A stretch of DNA of 64,000 bases from Ancylostoma caninum (Eukaryota > Nematoda > Chromadorea > Rhabditida > Ancylostomatidae): assembly GCA_037903475.1 (NCBI GenBank), contig JBAJFG010000215.1:1-64000 (forward strand), in the 5' to 3' direction. Positions 22,219-34,631 of the stretch are shown piece by piece. The position numbers were made by a program, and so were the translations under genes. A model generated the notes under the pieces. That model worked only from the letters and a program-made list of their open reading frames with translations, was not told the DNA's origin and made no database searches. Every line of letters begins with the position of its first letter. The first letter of the stretch is position 1.

Positions 22219-22746
22219 TTACATAAGTTTTCGCTGTCTTGTAATTTTTGACAAGAATGTTTTACAAAAAATCAGATGACAATAGGTATCAATCAAAGGG
22301 TGCACCATAACAGTTGCTGGTCTTTTGCACTTTTTGCAGCTGAAGTTCAATTCTGCTACTCCGGAAATCCGTGGACTACGAGGCAAAGAAGTGGGTCTTT
22401 CAGTGCTGGAGGTCACTGATTTCGGCAAATCGGTTCTCACGAAGTAGGGATTCTTGTGATCTGATAACCAGCGCTGGATTAAAGCCAGATTTATGCTACA
22501 TAATGGGCAATTGAAAGTCACTCTGTCATCTCTTCGCTTCTGAGGAGAGTTCGACCAACCAAATTGAGGCACTTTTCGCGGTGTTGCGAAATGGTGTGAT
22601 TTCCACAGAGCGTATGGAACTCTTCCCAAAACCCTACGGATTGGTATCGTCAAACGATTGATGTTTGTAGTCACAGTGGAGAAAAATCCCACCTCAGTTG
22701 GCTTCAACTTCATAGAGAAAAAAGAATCAAAATTTTGAGTCACCAA
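22219..22746 (-). CDS. Hypothetical protein fragment with two Cys pairs
   Basis: An open minus-strand frame of about 175 codons; the first in-frame codon is TTG, not ATG, so it may be an exon. It contains FNCPLC and, about 55 residues later, FSCKKCKRP followed by a further Cys-rich stretch (LIDTYCHLIFCKTFL). Paired CxxC motifs of this spacing could bind zinc. The family was not recognised. No neighbouring exon or promoter was identified, and the TA-bounded mariner-type element begins 0.8 kb away. Confidence 0.3.
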   Translation of the reverse strand: MVTQNFDSFFSMKLKPTEVGFFSTVTTNINRLTIPIRRVLGRVPYALWKSHHFATPRKVPQFGWSNSPQKRRDDRVTFNCPLCSINLALIQRWLSDHKNPYFVRTDLPKSVTSSTERPTSLPRSPRISGVAELNFSCKKCKRPATVMVHPLIDTYCHLIFCKTFLSKITRQRKLM

Positions 22747-22949
22747 GTTTTGAGCTTGTGCTCCACAATAAAATGCAGAGGTATAAAACCAGAGAGAATA
22801 ACAATGGCCTCGAGATTACTCTACCCAAATCTGGTTAGCCTCATGCAACCTTACGTTAAAATTATTCTTCGTGCAGGTGCAGTCACCGAATTTGCATTCT
22901 TGAAAAGCATTTCGAAGTTAATCACATTTTCAAGATCAGAATATTCGTG

Positions 22950-23530
22950 AGATTGTACGCTTCAAATGCTATGCGGACATATTTATTACAAGCGTTCAAA
23001 AATCCCTATGCAAAAACAGCGGAACCTTATTTAGCAATCTAATATTACACATGTCAGCCTTCATCATTTCACCTTGATTGGATGTGTTTACCGTCGATAA
23101 AACCAAGAGCATTTGGGTAGATATGCCTCGCCTGGGTCTTGTTCGCAATGCTCTCGAAGATTTCGCGCGTGAGTGCCGGGAAAGCCCGATGGAAAAGTCC
23201 TGAAGAAGGTATTTCCCTCCATGACTGCATAATTAGTGAACTCAGTCACCTTTTATTATAGTATCTGCAACTTCATCAACTACCGCTGGCAGCGTCCTTT
23301 CACCGCATGCTAACTCAGCCGAGAAAGTGGTATGAGGACCATGGCCTGTAGATCTGATACAACCACTACTTTATGCTATATAAACGTTAAGCGGAATTTC
23401 TTCACATCTTAGATACGTACATAGCCTTCGTGATGCGCATATGGGTCCGCGGTGGTTACGAGGATTCGTTATCAGCGGAGTTAAATAGTCGAAAAGCTCT
23501 TGGAAGTCGGTAGGGTATGCACCTGAGGAA
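22950..23530. other. Unassigned DNA
   Basis: AT-rich. No gene or repeat was recognised. Confidence 0.3.
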
Positions 23531-23533
23531 ATA

Positions 23534-24803
23534 TTAGGTGCGTGCAAAAGTTCCGGGGCAGTTGCACCTAATTTTTCAAAACACCATAACTTGAACAAAA
23601 GTCAGCATTTTTACAAAAAGCTTTCGCATCTCCGTATTGTTGCCAATATGGCACAGAAAAATTTTTTCCAGAAGCTAAAAATTTGACAGGTCTACACTCG
23701 TAATAGTGGCACACGTCGTTTTCCAGTAGGGTCTGTTCATTGGAATTTTTACAGCGGAGGTAAAGTCATAGAAGGTTGAAATGGGGGTAGTCTGTTAGAG
23801 GCAGGTACAGGGAGTAAAATAAATTGGGCTAGAATTTCGGAGCACGAGTGGCCTATTCTTTATACGGTTGGCACTGCAACGCGCTGGTGTGCGTTTTCTC
23901 ACAGCCGGACCAGACCACATATTTGCGCCTGTGTCGGCCCTATGCTTAAGAGGTTTCCCGTGATTAGTTTAGGGAAAAGCAACTACTATAGGGCGATTAT
24001 TGTGCATTCATTAAAAAACAAATTCATTGCAAATGAGTCACGTTGCTGACCATGAAAGGTCAAAATTTTTTTTAAAGGAAGGTAGTGATGGTTCGGCCAT
24101 TTTTTAGGTGGGTGGCAGGAGCCCGGGCTTTGGGATGTCCTCCTCCTATTGTCGTACCTGACCTATTCTCTATCAGCAATAACAATTCTTCCATGAAACG
24201 AATTGTTAGGAAATCTGAAGGTGGAATACCTGCAGACTTGCCAGTGTGGACGTTGGTGCTCTTCGCTCAACTAGCACAAAATCCATCTACTCACCTACCC
24301 CTTCTTACCGACTTCTTTCAGGTAACTAGGCATTGTTGACTAAATTCCTCGTAGTGTCTTGCGCACTTTGCACAAGGTCTGGTTCAACCTGCTCTTTCCT
24401 GCCGCTTTTGCGATGACCGAATCTCTGACCAACTAGTGAAGCATTCTCCAGGCTTTCATCTCCGCTCAGAATCCCCAGGAACCTTTGAGCACCTGCCGTT
24501 TTAGAGAACATACTCTCCACAAACGCATTATTGATGCTATGGGTCGCTCCTCTTGTTGATCATCTAGATTTGATTTCATAAAGCGAAATTCCTCAAATTA
24601 TTGCACAGCTCACAACATTGGTTTTACACCCAAGACAGAGCAACGCTGTGACGTAGACCCGAGCCAAAAGTGGTATAGGTAGCAGAGGTCTTAGGCTACC
24701 GGCATGTATGAAAACCGTTGCAGGATATCCCAAAGGCAAGGAGCAAAACGACGTTGAACGGTGAAATACCACCAACTGCCCCGGAACTTTTGCACGCACC
24801 TAA
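23534..24803. mobile_element. Mariner-type element, non-autonomous or decayed
   Basis: Perfect 31-bp terminal inverted repeats begin TTAGGTGCGTGCAAAAGTTC (23534-23564) and are mirrored at 24773-24803. TA dinucleotides flank both ends (23532-23533 and 24804-24805). TTAGGT...GCAAAAGT-type ends and a length of 1,270 bp fit the mariner family. I could not recognise a mariner transposase (D,D34D) in any frame, so the body is either heavily decayed or foreign filler. A short open frame at 24085-24339 has no familiar motif. Confidence 0.8.
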
Positions 24804-24809
24804 TATTTA

Positions 24810-25825
24810 GGAAAGGCCGCTGATAGATATTTGTCAAGTATTTGAAAACGCGAATCCAGAGAAGGCTCATGCTAGGGTTTAATGTATGGCCGAGACTCCT
24901 CATCGGCTGCCAGTACAAGTAGTTGAGAACAGGCCTGAAGCCGCGTTGCCACAACGGCACGTGTTGATCCTGCCATTGTTTCGAATATGTTTGTACAGGT
25001 ATGTAAATAAAGTCGAAGTTCTTGTGTAAGCAAGTACGTATAAGAATATGCATGCATGTAAATAACACACAATCCTTGACAGATTAACTGATTTGGACTG
25101 AGTTTGTAAAGAAACCGTTGAGGTAGCGACGGAGATTACAAGCGAAGTTCATCCGACGAATGGTTGTATTAGTGTCTGCAGTGCTAATAGCATGTTGCTT
25201 TTTCTCAAAGGGTGGCAGCTACCACAGAAATTCTATCAGTAGAACATCAAGAAAAATTGTAAGCGTTGACAGGATGCCTGATTAAAGGTTGTGAAATTCT
25301 TCCATTTGTTGTTAGATCTTCGGCGGATATTCTTCTATGGGAATCTTAGTTCTGCTATGAGGATCTTATTTGTTTCTCAATAGAATAGGACTGCACAACA
25401 GCAGTCTATGGAAGTAAATCACCAAGAAGTGACCATCAACTTTCTCTCCTTTGATCTTTCAAAAGTAAGAAACATGTTTTTAAGTGGTTAGAGACACACC
25501 TATATGTGGTACTGACCGTAAGAGCTCGTTGTGACTGAGTTGGGGGGTGGCTTAAGTCATCCATCTCTCTGCTTTTTGAGAGCAGCAGAACAGAGGGACC
25601 AATGTAACCATGCAAAGAGTACAAACATGTCATATAATCACAAACTTACTGAAAAAAGAAAACTAACAATAAGCCGGAATGCAGCAAGCGCAACTGAACG
25701 GTTACTGAATTCACGATAAATTTCAGTCATTGTGAGCATATATAGGGAAGTCAGGCTATTCTGCTAGTTCTGCTCCAGAATTTCGAAGTAAAAATTCCCG
25801 CCCAAACTTGGCTTGGAAGATATTT
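24810..25825. other. Unassigned DNA
   Basis: No gene, RNA or clear repeat was recognised. Confidence 0.3.
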
Positions 25826-25828
25826 AAG

Positions 25829-26250
25829 GTTCTGAAGACGATTATCGTATCTGTTTTGCACCGTAACTCCGTTTTTGTAGGATTACAGTACTACTGTACG
25901 TACGGTATCTCACGGAATCGTCTCAAATTTTGGGTATAGGGGTTATTTCAGACCACCGATCACGGATATCGTATCCGTTTCGTACCGTAACCTCATACTC
26001 GAAGGATACGGTGGGTATACGGCAGGAAATTCGATTCTGAAACAAAATGCAAAACGTAGCGAGAACGGAGGAGGCGTGCAAAATAAAGTTGGTAATCGTG
26101 GTCAGCGGCTAAGACAACCCATCTATCCAATATTTGAGAAGATTCTTTGTCATACCGTATCTACACTGTACCTCCCGTAACCCTTCAAAACCACGGTTAC
26201 TGTGCAAAACGGATACGATAAGCGTATTCAGCACCTGAAATAACCCCGCT
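25829..26250. repeat. Inverted repeat of the GGGGTTATTT family
   Basis: Inverted copies of a segment containing TATCGTATCTGTTTTGCACC lie at the left end and near 26195-26245. Internal GGGGTTATTTCAG occurs near 25940. The same motifs recur at 42652-43530, so this is a dispersed fold-back-like repeat. Confidence 0.55.
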
Positions 26251-26565
26251 AGGCGAAGTTTATGCGGAAAACCTCTGAATTTTGGGGCAGTATAAGCCGA
26301 ATAGTGCCGGGAAGTCTACGCTTCTATTGATACAAGTTGGACACTAAATGGATAATGGAAAGACCGAAAGGAAGTGTTCAAATCTGAGTCCGAGATGAGA
26401 ATGAATTTTGTGGTCCCAGGGGATGTGAATTTACATTATCCATTCATACCTACGAAAGGAACGTTCATCTACTTTCTCTCACTTGATAATAATAGGAAAA
26501 TAAAAGCTTTCATTTCAAAATCTATGTAAGGCCCAACGATAGCAAGATAAAGCACGCTTTACGAT

Positions 26566-27674
26566 CAGGGATGAGCGGATACGAGATTTTCCACGACCCG
26601 GATAACGGTGCGGATAACGGATAGGCCAAAAATGACCGGATAACGGATACCGGATAACGGATAACGGATAAGTGATCCGAATTCTGAAAGACCCCACCTT
26701 CCACAACATTAAACATGGGAAAAAATGACAGGATTCTATATGAATATTGTGGAAAGGAGTTAGCACATATTGTGTTGAATATTATGGGAAAGAATTAGCA
26801 CATATTCTTTATCTTGTTAGTTATCAAATTCCGCCATTCTGAGCACGACGCTGAGCATGGCGTCATTATGAAGGGATGTAAATATAGTAGTAACACCACT
26901 GACATTTGGATATTTGTTAATCTAATAGGCGCATCTGTTGCTTGAGATGATATGTGTCCGCGTCGTTTTTAGTGCAAAGGTAGAAGCTCGTCCCTGGAGG
27001 CTGGTCCTTCCAAATGTTTTGTTTTGGTGTTGAGGCATAGGATGCGGGGGGGGCTCATGGAGGCTGCAGCTTTGATTCGTATATCTTTTGTAGAGTTCTG
27101 ATAAACCTCCTCGTACTGGCTCAGTATTATGGTATTGAATCCCAAAGGCTATTTGATCAATAGATTCAAAAATGATGGAAACGGTGGCATAAAATAAATA
27201 TTCGGGATGAACCTTGCAACGATTGGTCACCAGTGAGCTGCTAGGTCACCAATTTCACCGTTCAGATATGGTAAGATATCGAAACGCTTGAATTCCAACG
27301 TTATCACTATCAAACATTAGCCATTATTGTCGGTAATTTCACAAATGATGGTTTCGAGGTTATTGCCTCACTTTATCTGACAACCTAGAAAACGTGAGCA
27401 AGAGGATTTCTTTTTGGGAAGGTACAAGTCTGTATTACCTTCTCCTACTTTTTGCATGATGACGCGAAACGCATCAGATCGAGTAACACATCTTCAAATG
27501 GAGGCTCTCCTCTGTTTTGAACGTACAAGATGAATCCAATAATTAATAATTCGGCCTTGTCCGCACCGTTATCCGGTGCTAAAAGCCCGGATAACGGTGC
27601 GGATAACGGATAGGCCAAAACCTACGGATAACGGTAAAACGGATAAGCGGATACGGATAATCCGCTCATCCCTG
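26566..27674. mobile_element. hAT-type element, non-autonomous
   Basis: Begins CAGGGATGAGCGGAT and ends with its complement ATCCGCTCATCCCTG, flanked by the 8-bp direct repeat TTTACGAT (26558-26565 and 27675-27682). Both subterminal regions are packed with GGATAACGG (26580-26670, 27560-27660), a layout usual for hAT transposase binding. The 1.1-kb body has no recognisable hAT transposase. Superfamily assignment rests on the 8-bp duplication, CA...TG ends and subterminal repeats. Confidence 0.87.
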
Positions 27675-28137
27675 TTTACGATGCCTTCAGTGCGCCCCTG
27701 TATAACGGAACGGCGCGCGACCGCGCGCGTTGGACAGCGACTCTTTGTCCAGACCGCTAAAGCCCTACAGACAGGATCTAACCGTCAGCAGAAATCCCGC
27801 CGTCGAACATCGAAAGCTACACCATACTAGCTCTTGCGAAACGTCGTCAAAGATGTATATGAACCCGTTTTGTTTTGAACATATAGAGCTCGCCTCCTCT
27901 ACTCAAAAACCCAGCAACTCTAATCAGTAGACGAATCAGATTCGTCTACTGACTTGCTTACTGTGCTGTTTATCATCTTGTTTGCCTAGCCTGGCCTGAC
28001 GAAGGTGTTAATCATCGAAAGCTAGCTAAAAAAAGATTGAAAACAGGAGTCTACAATATTCACGACACGAAGAAACTTATACTAAATGAGGCTCAGGGAT
28101 AGCATCATCTTACCATATCCAATTTTATCGATCTATG

Positions 28138-28895
28138 CTAGATTGGTGCACCAGGTTGTATGTCATGCGTGTAAGTTGATGTAACAGTGTTTTTATACAA
28201 AACTTGACAGGAATGAAACCTCCTACCGACGACGCAAGCAACGATTTTTGACGAATGGTAGGAAGTCAAAAAGCAATGTTCTCTTCCCAAGAAACAATTT
28301 TCGAGCCCAATTCTGGCAGTATACTGTGGCATTTTCCGCTAAGTTGTATCTTTTCCAAGAATTCCTTAACATCATACCACTCAAAACCCAGTGAAATTAA
28401 GCTTACAATGGTGAACAAAGCCAGACAATCGTAAAGTGAACTTTCCACATAGTGTGAATCACAGCGCACGAGCTCAGGATCCTCCTCAGAAAATGGAGCG
28501 AGCTGACCCCGGTATCAGTTTGCGTTCTGTGGGTTAATCGCAGTACCACGAGACACGAAACGGGCTGATCGTTAGGCCAAACTCCGCCAGAGAGAGCAGG
28601 TCATACCCATAAAATAGGCGATGCAACCATTGAGGACAGAGGGCAGTGATAAATAGATACAAGTGAGGAAGGTGGACCTTGCTACGAAAGCGGAGTTCCT
28701 CGCATACAATTCCTGCTGTGGTGTGGAGTTCACTAGAAGGAGAGGTGACGGCATCAGTTTGAGGACGTCGATATCGCGGTTGCAGAAGCGAAAGGTTTCA
28801 GAAAATATCTCATCGTTGTCATGTTCTTCGTGCGGGTCCACTTTTCGGTAATTCATGTTCGCAGCGGCCGGACCGTCGAAGAACAAGAACGTCAT
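28138..28895 (-). CDS. Possible exons of an unrecognised gene
   Basis: On the minus strand an exon-like frame starts at ATG 28895, directly after ATTTTAG, a good nematode acceptor. It runs through a well-balanced, hydrophilic then hydrophobic peptide (SLPSVLNGCIAYFMG) to a GTATGA donor near 28605. Further frames at 28266-28469 and 28138-28332 could be downstream exons. The hydrophobic segment suggests a membrane helix. The family was not recognised, and a purely chance frame is possible. Confidence 0.3.
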
Positions 28896-28899
28896 CTAA

Positions 28900-30030
28900 A
28901 ATAGTGAACGTAGAGCCCACTCAGAGTTTTGCTGCCGAGCGAGTTGTCGCCGGGCAGACAACGATATTCCTGATGGTCGGTGGCTAGACCAGCTCGCAGC
29001 GGCAAAATACTATGCATAACTTTCTAAACGACTATTGCCGCAGAGAGCACGCGGTATGTAGCAGTCCGGCTTGTTATTACGTGGGCGGCTTTCTTAGCAG
29101 CAAAACTCGACATGAGCTTAAGCCATTAGGAAGCCAGATAGGAAAAAGTGATTTCCGGTCCACTGGTTGCATACGGGTTCGGATATGGTTCAAACCACAT
29201 ACAAGGACCTTACCCTATAAGGACTACTCATCACCATAAACAACAAACAAAATGTTTCGAAAGAGCGGAAGGATCCGATTGATCGATCAAAAATCTATAC
29301 ATACATTATATTACATTGCCTATACATACACTACATAACATATATAACCATGAATTTGTTTGCAAAACGAATTGTCTTTACATAACATTACTTAAAAACA
29401 AGAAGTCAATAACGAGTACACCAACAAGTAAGCGCACAAACAATTAGAACAGAAGAAGAAATAAGCTATTAACAATAGGGGCGGAAGTGCTTCAGGGTGA
29501 CCAAAAATTCAGGATCAGGGTCAAGTATGGTGATGCAAAAAGTCGGCCCCCTAGCGACTCGAACCCACAGGTAAGAAACTGCAGTGTGCAGTCAAGGGCT
29601 CTATGCACGTTATCGTGCTTCTTCTTTTGCCTGTTTCTTCACCTCAGTAATCTTCCAAATGAGCAACAGCGTACTGGGCAGACCTCCGCAATGTACCGAC
29701 AATGTAGTTCTTATTTCTGACTTGACTTTCGACCAGCGCTCGACCCACATTAATTTATAATCTTATAACCATTATTCACGTCAAAATTCTCTTACATTGA
29801 AATCCTACATTGTTGTCATTGTACTACCCTCACATAGGCTACCCCTTCCTCCTTTGAGAAATCACGTTCGTACACTTGATCCCGCTCAGGATCTCAGTCC
29901 GATTCCAATGTTCATTGTTAGACCTTCTACGCAGCACCTCCTCGCCAATGCCTGCATGCTGCTTGTCATAGTAGCAAAGGTGTGAGTCAAAGTCTCAAAG
30001 CACCTTTACTTGACCAATACTTTTCTCCTG
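28900..30030. other. Unassigned DNA
   Basis: No gene or repeat was recognised. 29290-29350 is a TACATACA-like low-complexity stretch. Confidence 0.3.
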
Positions 30031-30039
30031 CCGCTTATA

Positions 30040-30300
30040 TTCCGATGAAATGTGAGTTAGTGCAACTCGCCTTTCAATCCTCATCTTTGCAAGCTACCCT
30101 CCCTGCCCATGCCACTGCTTCTGGAGTGTTATCTCTTGATGAGCTTTCACTGTAATATATCCACAAAGACCTTACACTCTGATGAAATGCAAGCTGATGC
30201 AACTTACTTTTCAAGATCCTCATCATAGCCTCTCCTCCACTCTCCCCACCCCCGCCGCTCTTCCCGGACTCTGGAGCTCATATGAGCTCCCACTGAATAA
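30040..30300. repeat. Degenerate tandem duplication of about 135 bp
   Basis: GATGAAATGTGAGTTAGTGC near 30045 and GATGAAATGCAAGCTGATGC near 30181 start two similar segments. Each is followed by a CTCATC motif and a CCCTCCC-like pyrimidine tract. Confidence 0.45.
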
Positions 30301-30599
30301 TCTTATTCATTTGATATATGCATGATAAAAAGTTATACTCACTACCTATTAGCTCGAAAGCGAGCGTCACGCCGTACGATATCCCTACACTATGGGCGTC
30401 CCGCAGAAAACCACCCAGAGTTCTCTTTCCATGGGACATCATTGAACAGGATTGGAGGGTGGGCTGCATAGCTCCGTTCTGTAATCGACCCCTCCACCGA
30501 TTTGTAGCAGGAGAATTCAGTGAGAGATAATTCACGACGATTGAATACAATGAGATAGATAATTCACGACGAATCAATGAAAACATTCGAAACCTACCG

Positions 30600-32200
30600 C
30601 TTTTGTCTTCCTTCTAGTAACGTATCTGTAAAGCTTTTAAGATCATTTCACTTCTGACGTGATTAAAATGATTTCTCAATTGTTTCTTCGATGAAGAGAT
30701 TCCGCATTCGTTCTTGATTTCTGTCGGTAGGACCTGGTAAAGATCGTTCCGTTCTGCGTTAGTACATCTACTTAAGTATTTCGTATCAATACTTCTTTGT
30801 GTTCCAGGTAAAATTTTATTATGCTTCGAAGCGCTCCGCAGAGTTTATAGTGGATTGAACATCATTTTCTGGAAAAGCGTCGAGAAAGGGGACACTTCAG
30901 TCATGATCAGACATGTTAATGGCCGAGAGTTGTTTTCACCACAGCTGGAATGAATCAGATAGACCTGTGACTACAGAACCGTATAAGAGCGCATATCATG
31001 AAGGCAAGTGAGAAAAAGCAAAGCGTCGCTTTTGAGGTTGTAATTGGAATAAAAAATATTGAAATTAGAGAAGAAGAAACTACTCAGAAAAAATTAACCG
31101 GATTAGAGTATTTGGTGAAGAAAATAACAGTCAAAAATGGAATAATATTGTCTTGAACGACAATCTATGTTCGGCCACCCTACCGGCGAACACCTTTTTC
31201 GAGCCCACCTTCCATAGGAATTTCTAGCATTCACAAGAAATCCATGTAAATTAATATTCTGGAACCGATTAGGACATTTATATCAGTAATAGTCCTAAAA
31301 TAACGACTTTCTTAATTGCACGTTCCCATAAAATGTCTAGCAGCTTAATATGTTAGCTCACATCAGGCTCATCATATGAAAATGTATGCAGTCTCGAGAC
31401 TGGAATTAGTATGCATGTTTTACACGCTTATTTATTGCAAACACACGTAGATACTGAAATTTATGTGATGCAGCTGCTGCACAAAAAATTATTCCTCACT
31501 ACATGTTTCTGTACTCTGAGGCTCTAATGCAAAACTATTTGAAATTGCCGCAAAACCTTGGTGTCAATGGGTCACGTCCAGTGCCTAGAAGCAGCAGACT
31601 AGGCAGAGTATAAATACTAAAAAGTATGAGAATTCATCTACAGGTTCTCCAGGAAATAATTTTAAGCTGCTAGATGTTCGAAATTACACAATGTGCGGCG
31701 CTCCAAACGCCCGAATGTCTGAGTAAAATGGACGAGGCATGTTTCATTACTATATATATGAAGAAGTTAGAGATCGACATGTAGAAGTCCGAAATTCAAC
31801 AATTTCAGATCAGCTACAGGCGTTCATTGGACAAGGAAAATGATAGATCGCAAGAGGTTCTACGTTTTATGCGCGGGAATATGGATTTAAATAGTCTTTT
31901 TTTTTTGGCTTGACTTGTCACACTTTGAGGTCAGTTAATATAAGTCAATTGTGCACTGTTCAAACAAATCTAAACGAACGCCATAATACTCGTATATAAA
32001 TGCCAGTAAATTATGGTTGGAAGTAATTGAACACAGCACATGGCGCACTTACAATCAGGATTAAGCGTCCGATGGGAATTTCTCATTAGGATGTCGTATG
32101 GGAGGGTACTGGGAGGTGGGGGGGGGGGTAGTCGTACAGGAAAGTAGTGTGCGGCCTTGACCAATGGATGTAACGTGGAAGTTGTGATTGTTCTATGGCA
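30600..32200. other. Unassigned AT-rich DNA
   Basis: No gene, RNA or repeat was recognised. A G tract lies at about 32119-32129. Confidence 0.3.
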
Positions 32201-32209
32201 TTGTGACAA

Positions 32210-33415
32210 ATAATGATCTGCCACTTCTAACAAGAACGATCACGTCATTACGTGTCAAAACAGGACTGATTGGCAGTGCGAAATTAGGTTAGCGCTGGCT
32301 TCTGCGCGCTCACGGATTCGTTTCCTTGCCCTTCGAACAGCCTTCAAAAAATTTTTGCACTGGTCGGAATCACTTAAAAATTAAGTGGAGCAAAGGGGGT
32401 GCAATAGTTGAAAATAAAGTGCGGAAAACGAGATCGATCGATTGCACATGCGAGAGTTCACCGGCGAGGCGCGTCAATTGTTGGAAAAGTAGGATGACAT
32501 GAACCTCATACTTAAGTTGTCTGACGCAAAATCAGCATACGCTTTTTAACATATCAATAGAGCATGATCAGATCTGTCTTCTTTCAGAATTCAATTTCTC
32601 TAGGCCTCTATATTTTTCTGGGAACTCGATGGGAAGTTTTTCAAATTTCCGGACCTCCTAGGCTAAACTTCCCACCTAAATCACTTGGTCAAGAGCAAAC
32701 TCCAAGCCGCGATAATTAGGATGAAGGATGAATGCTTGGAGCTCTAATGCGTGAATGCGGAGGAATTCCAGTAAAAGACGAACTCTCTTCATGGGAGTTA
32801 AGGAAGTGAAAACCTCGCAATTTGAAGAGATAGTGAAAATGGATCAGATCTGTTCGGGAAGTTACTAAAACGCAATATGCAGATATCACGGAAAGTCCTC
32901 CTATCTAGGTTTTAGAGGAGGAAATTTCCCATTGGACTACAGAATCTGGCTCCTCAAAGTGTGGTCGTTCTCCCGCAATTTAGATGGGAAATCGGTGGGG
33001 AATTCGCCAAATTTCCCATCGATTTCCCATCGAGCTCCCAAATATGAGCCCTTAGAGGAGAAAAACTCTGGAGCTCTGATGAAACACATGCCTGATCGTG
33101 CTGTATGAATAGGTTGAGAAGCGTTCGCTAATTCTGCGTCAGACAGCTATGATCTATGTCACCCTACTTTTCCACGAACTGACGGACCTTGAAGGTGGAT
33201 TCTGGCAAGTCACATCACGCTTTCCACACTTCATTTTCCGATAGTTGCACCCTGTTTGCTCCACAGTTAATTTTGAAGTGATTCCGACCGGTGCAAAAAC
33301 CTTTTAAAGGCGCTGGGAATTGAACCCGTGGGCTTGCAGTAGCCAGCACAGCGATTCCGCACTGCCAATCAGTCCTGTTTTGACATGTAATGACGTGATC
33401 GTTCTTGCTGGCAGT
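32210..33415. repeat. Large inverted repeat with tRNA-like (SINE-like) arms
   Basis: Two arms of roughly 350-440 bp (from about 32210 inward and from about 33415 inward) mirror each other. Shared blocks include AGAACGATCACGTCATTAC, AAAACAGGACTGATTGGC, GTCGGAATCACTT and TGTCTGACGCA. The right arm, read on the minus strand, has a tRNA-like start: TGGCAGTGCGGAATCGC, then ACGGGTTCAATTCCC as a B-box-like element about 35 nt later. The left arm has the diverged equivalent. Either two SINE-like copies lie head to head, or one fold-back element carries a tRNA-derived outer end. Confidence 0.6.
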
Positions 33416-33929
33416 CTGGTCTGATCGGATAAAAAAGGATGCATAGCAGAGTTCGGCACAAGCTTAGCTCGAACAGAAATAAATTACGAAGTCCCTTCGA
33501 CCTAGCCAAGAACCTACGAAGCCCCCATTGTAGACAAGTTAAAACAAGTTTTTGCGAAGAACATTGGTTTCGTGTTTGCAATGCACATCGACATGTCCAT
33601 ACGAGTTAACAAGTGGTACCAAGTACACTGGGGTGGAGCACGTTAACACATTGGCACCGTCATATAATTTTCAAATTTCCAGCTAAATTTGAGAAGGGAT
33701 GGAGATTTTGGGGGCTTCTGCATTAGTTTGATAGAGCATTATCTCCTGAATACAATAGTGCAAATAAAATTGGAAATAATTGATTTTGAAGGATGTCATC
33801 TGAAGAAATTGTTTCGAAGTGGTGTTGAAGACCGTTTTTTAGCTTTTTTCACTGTAACCGGATAAACGAGGCCATTTTATTATTCGTTGGAACGAGCAGC
33901 CACTCCTTTAGCTGACCGCGTCAATATAA

Positions 33930-34090
33930 TTGGAAATGTTTGATTTTAGAGGAAGTTGTTTGACGAAAATTTTATGGATCGGTGCTGAATCCTAAATTTT
34001 AGGGTAAATCTACCCTAAAATTTAGAGTTCAGAGATCTCCTAAGCAAAATCTCCTTTCAAAATCAAATAATTTCAATTTCCTCTGGCAGT
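33930..34090. repeat. AT-rich hairpin repeat
   Basis: A perfect 15-bp stem CTAAATTTTAGGGTA/TACCCTAAAATTTAG near 33993-34026 lies within longer imperfect arms. AATTGGAAATGTTTGATTTT on the left is mirrored by AAAATCAAATAATTTCAATT on the right. It is non-coding and probably a small fold-back element. Confidence 0.5.
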
Positions 34091-34631
34091 TGGCAGTAGA
34101 GTCGTCCTCCTAATCTCGCCTAAAAGTTTGAACAGGATCTATTCAGTACCAACGGTGCTTATATATGCTTACATTGACATTATGATTTTCATCCAGTCTT
34201 TGGGCTCTGAAGCACACGTAGTGAGGTTATTGGAGCTCCTGAACACAAACATAGCATTCAATTTGCACCATTATATCATTTTCGTGAGGTCACCAGGCAT
34301 AAGACAACGCTCTACTTCACACAGTCCCTTCAAATTCAAACCAAAGCTTGTAGTGCGGAAGATTATGAGGGTGCTGATAACAAATAATTTCAAGAAAAAG
34401 ATCAACTACATGGGGAAAACTCTAGCAAAATTCGAAACTACACCGCCCTACGGTGTAAAACTTGGAGAAAATCAAGCAAATCGAGATTATAATGCAAAAC
34501 GGTGATATTATTCGTGACTAGCTTTTTCAAAAACCTCTACATGCACTTTTTCCTTTTTCCAAGAGATTTGAAAGATGAGCTGAACTTGGACGTGTTTACA
34601 TGCATGAAAATTGGATGATTATTGTGAAACC

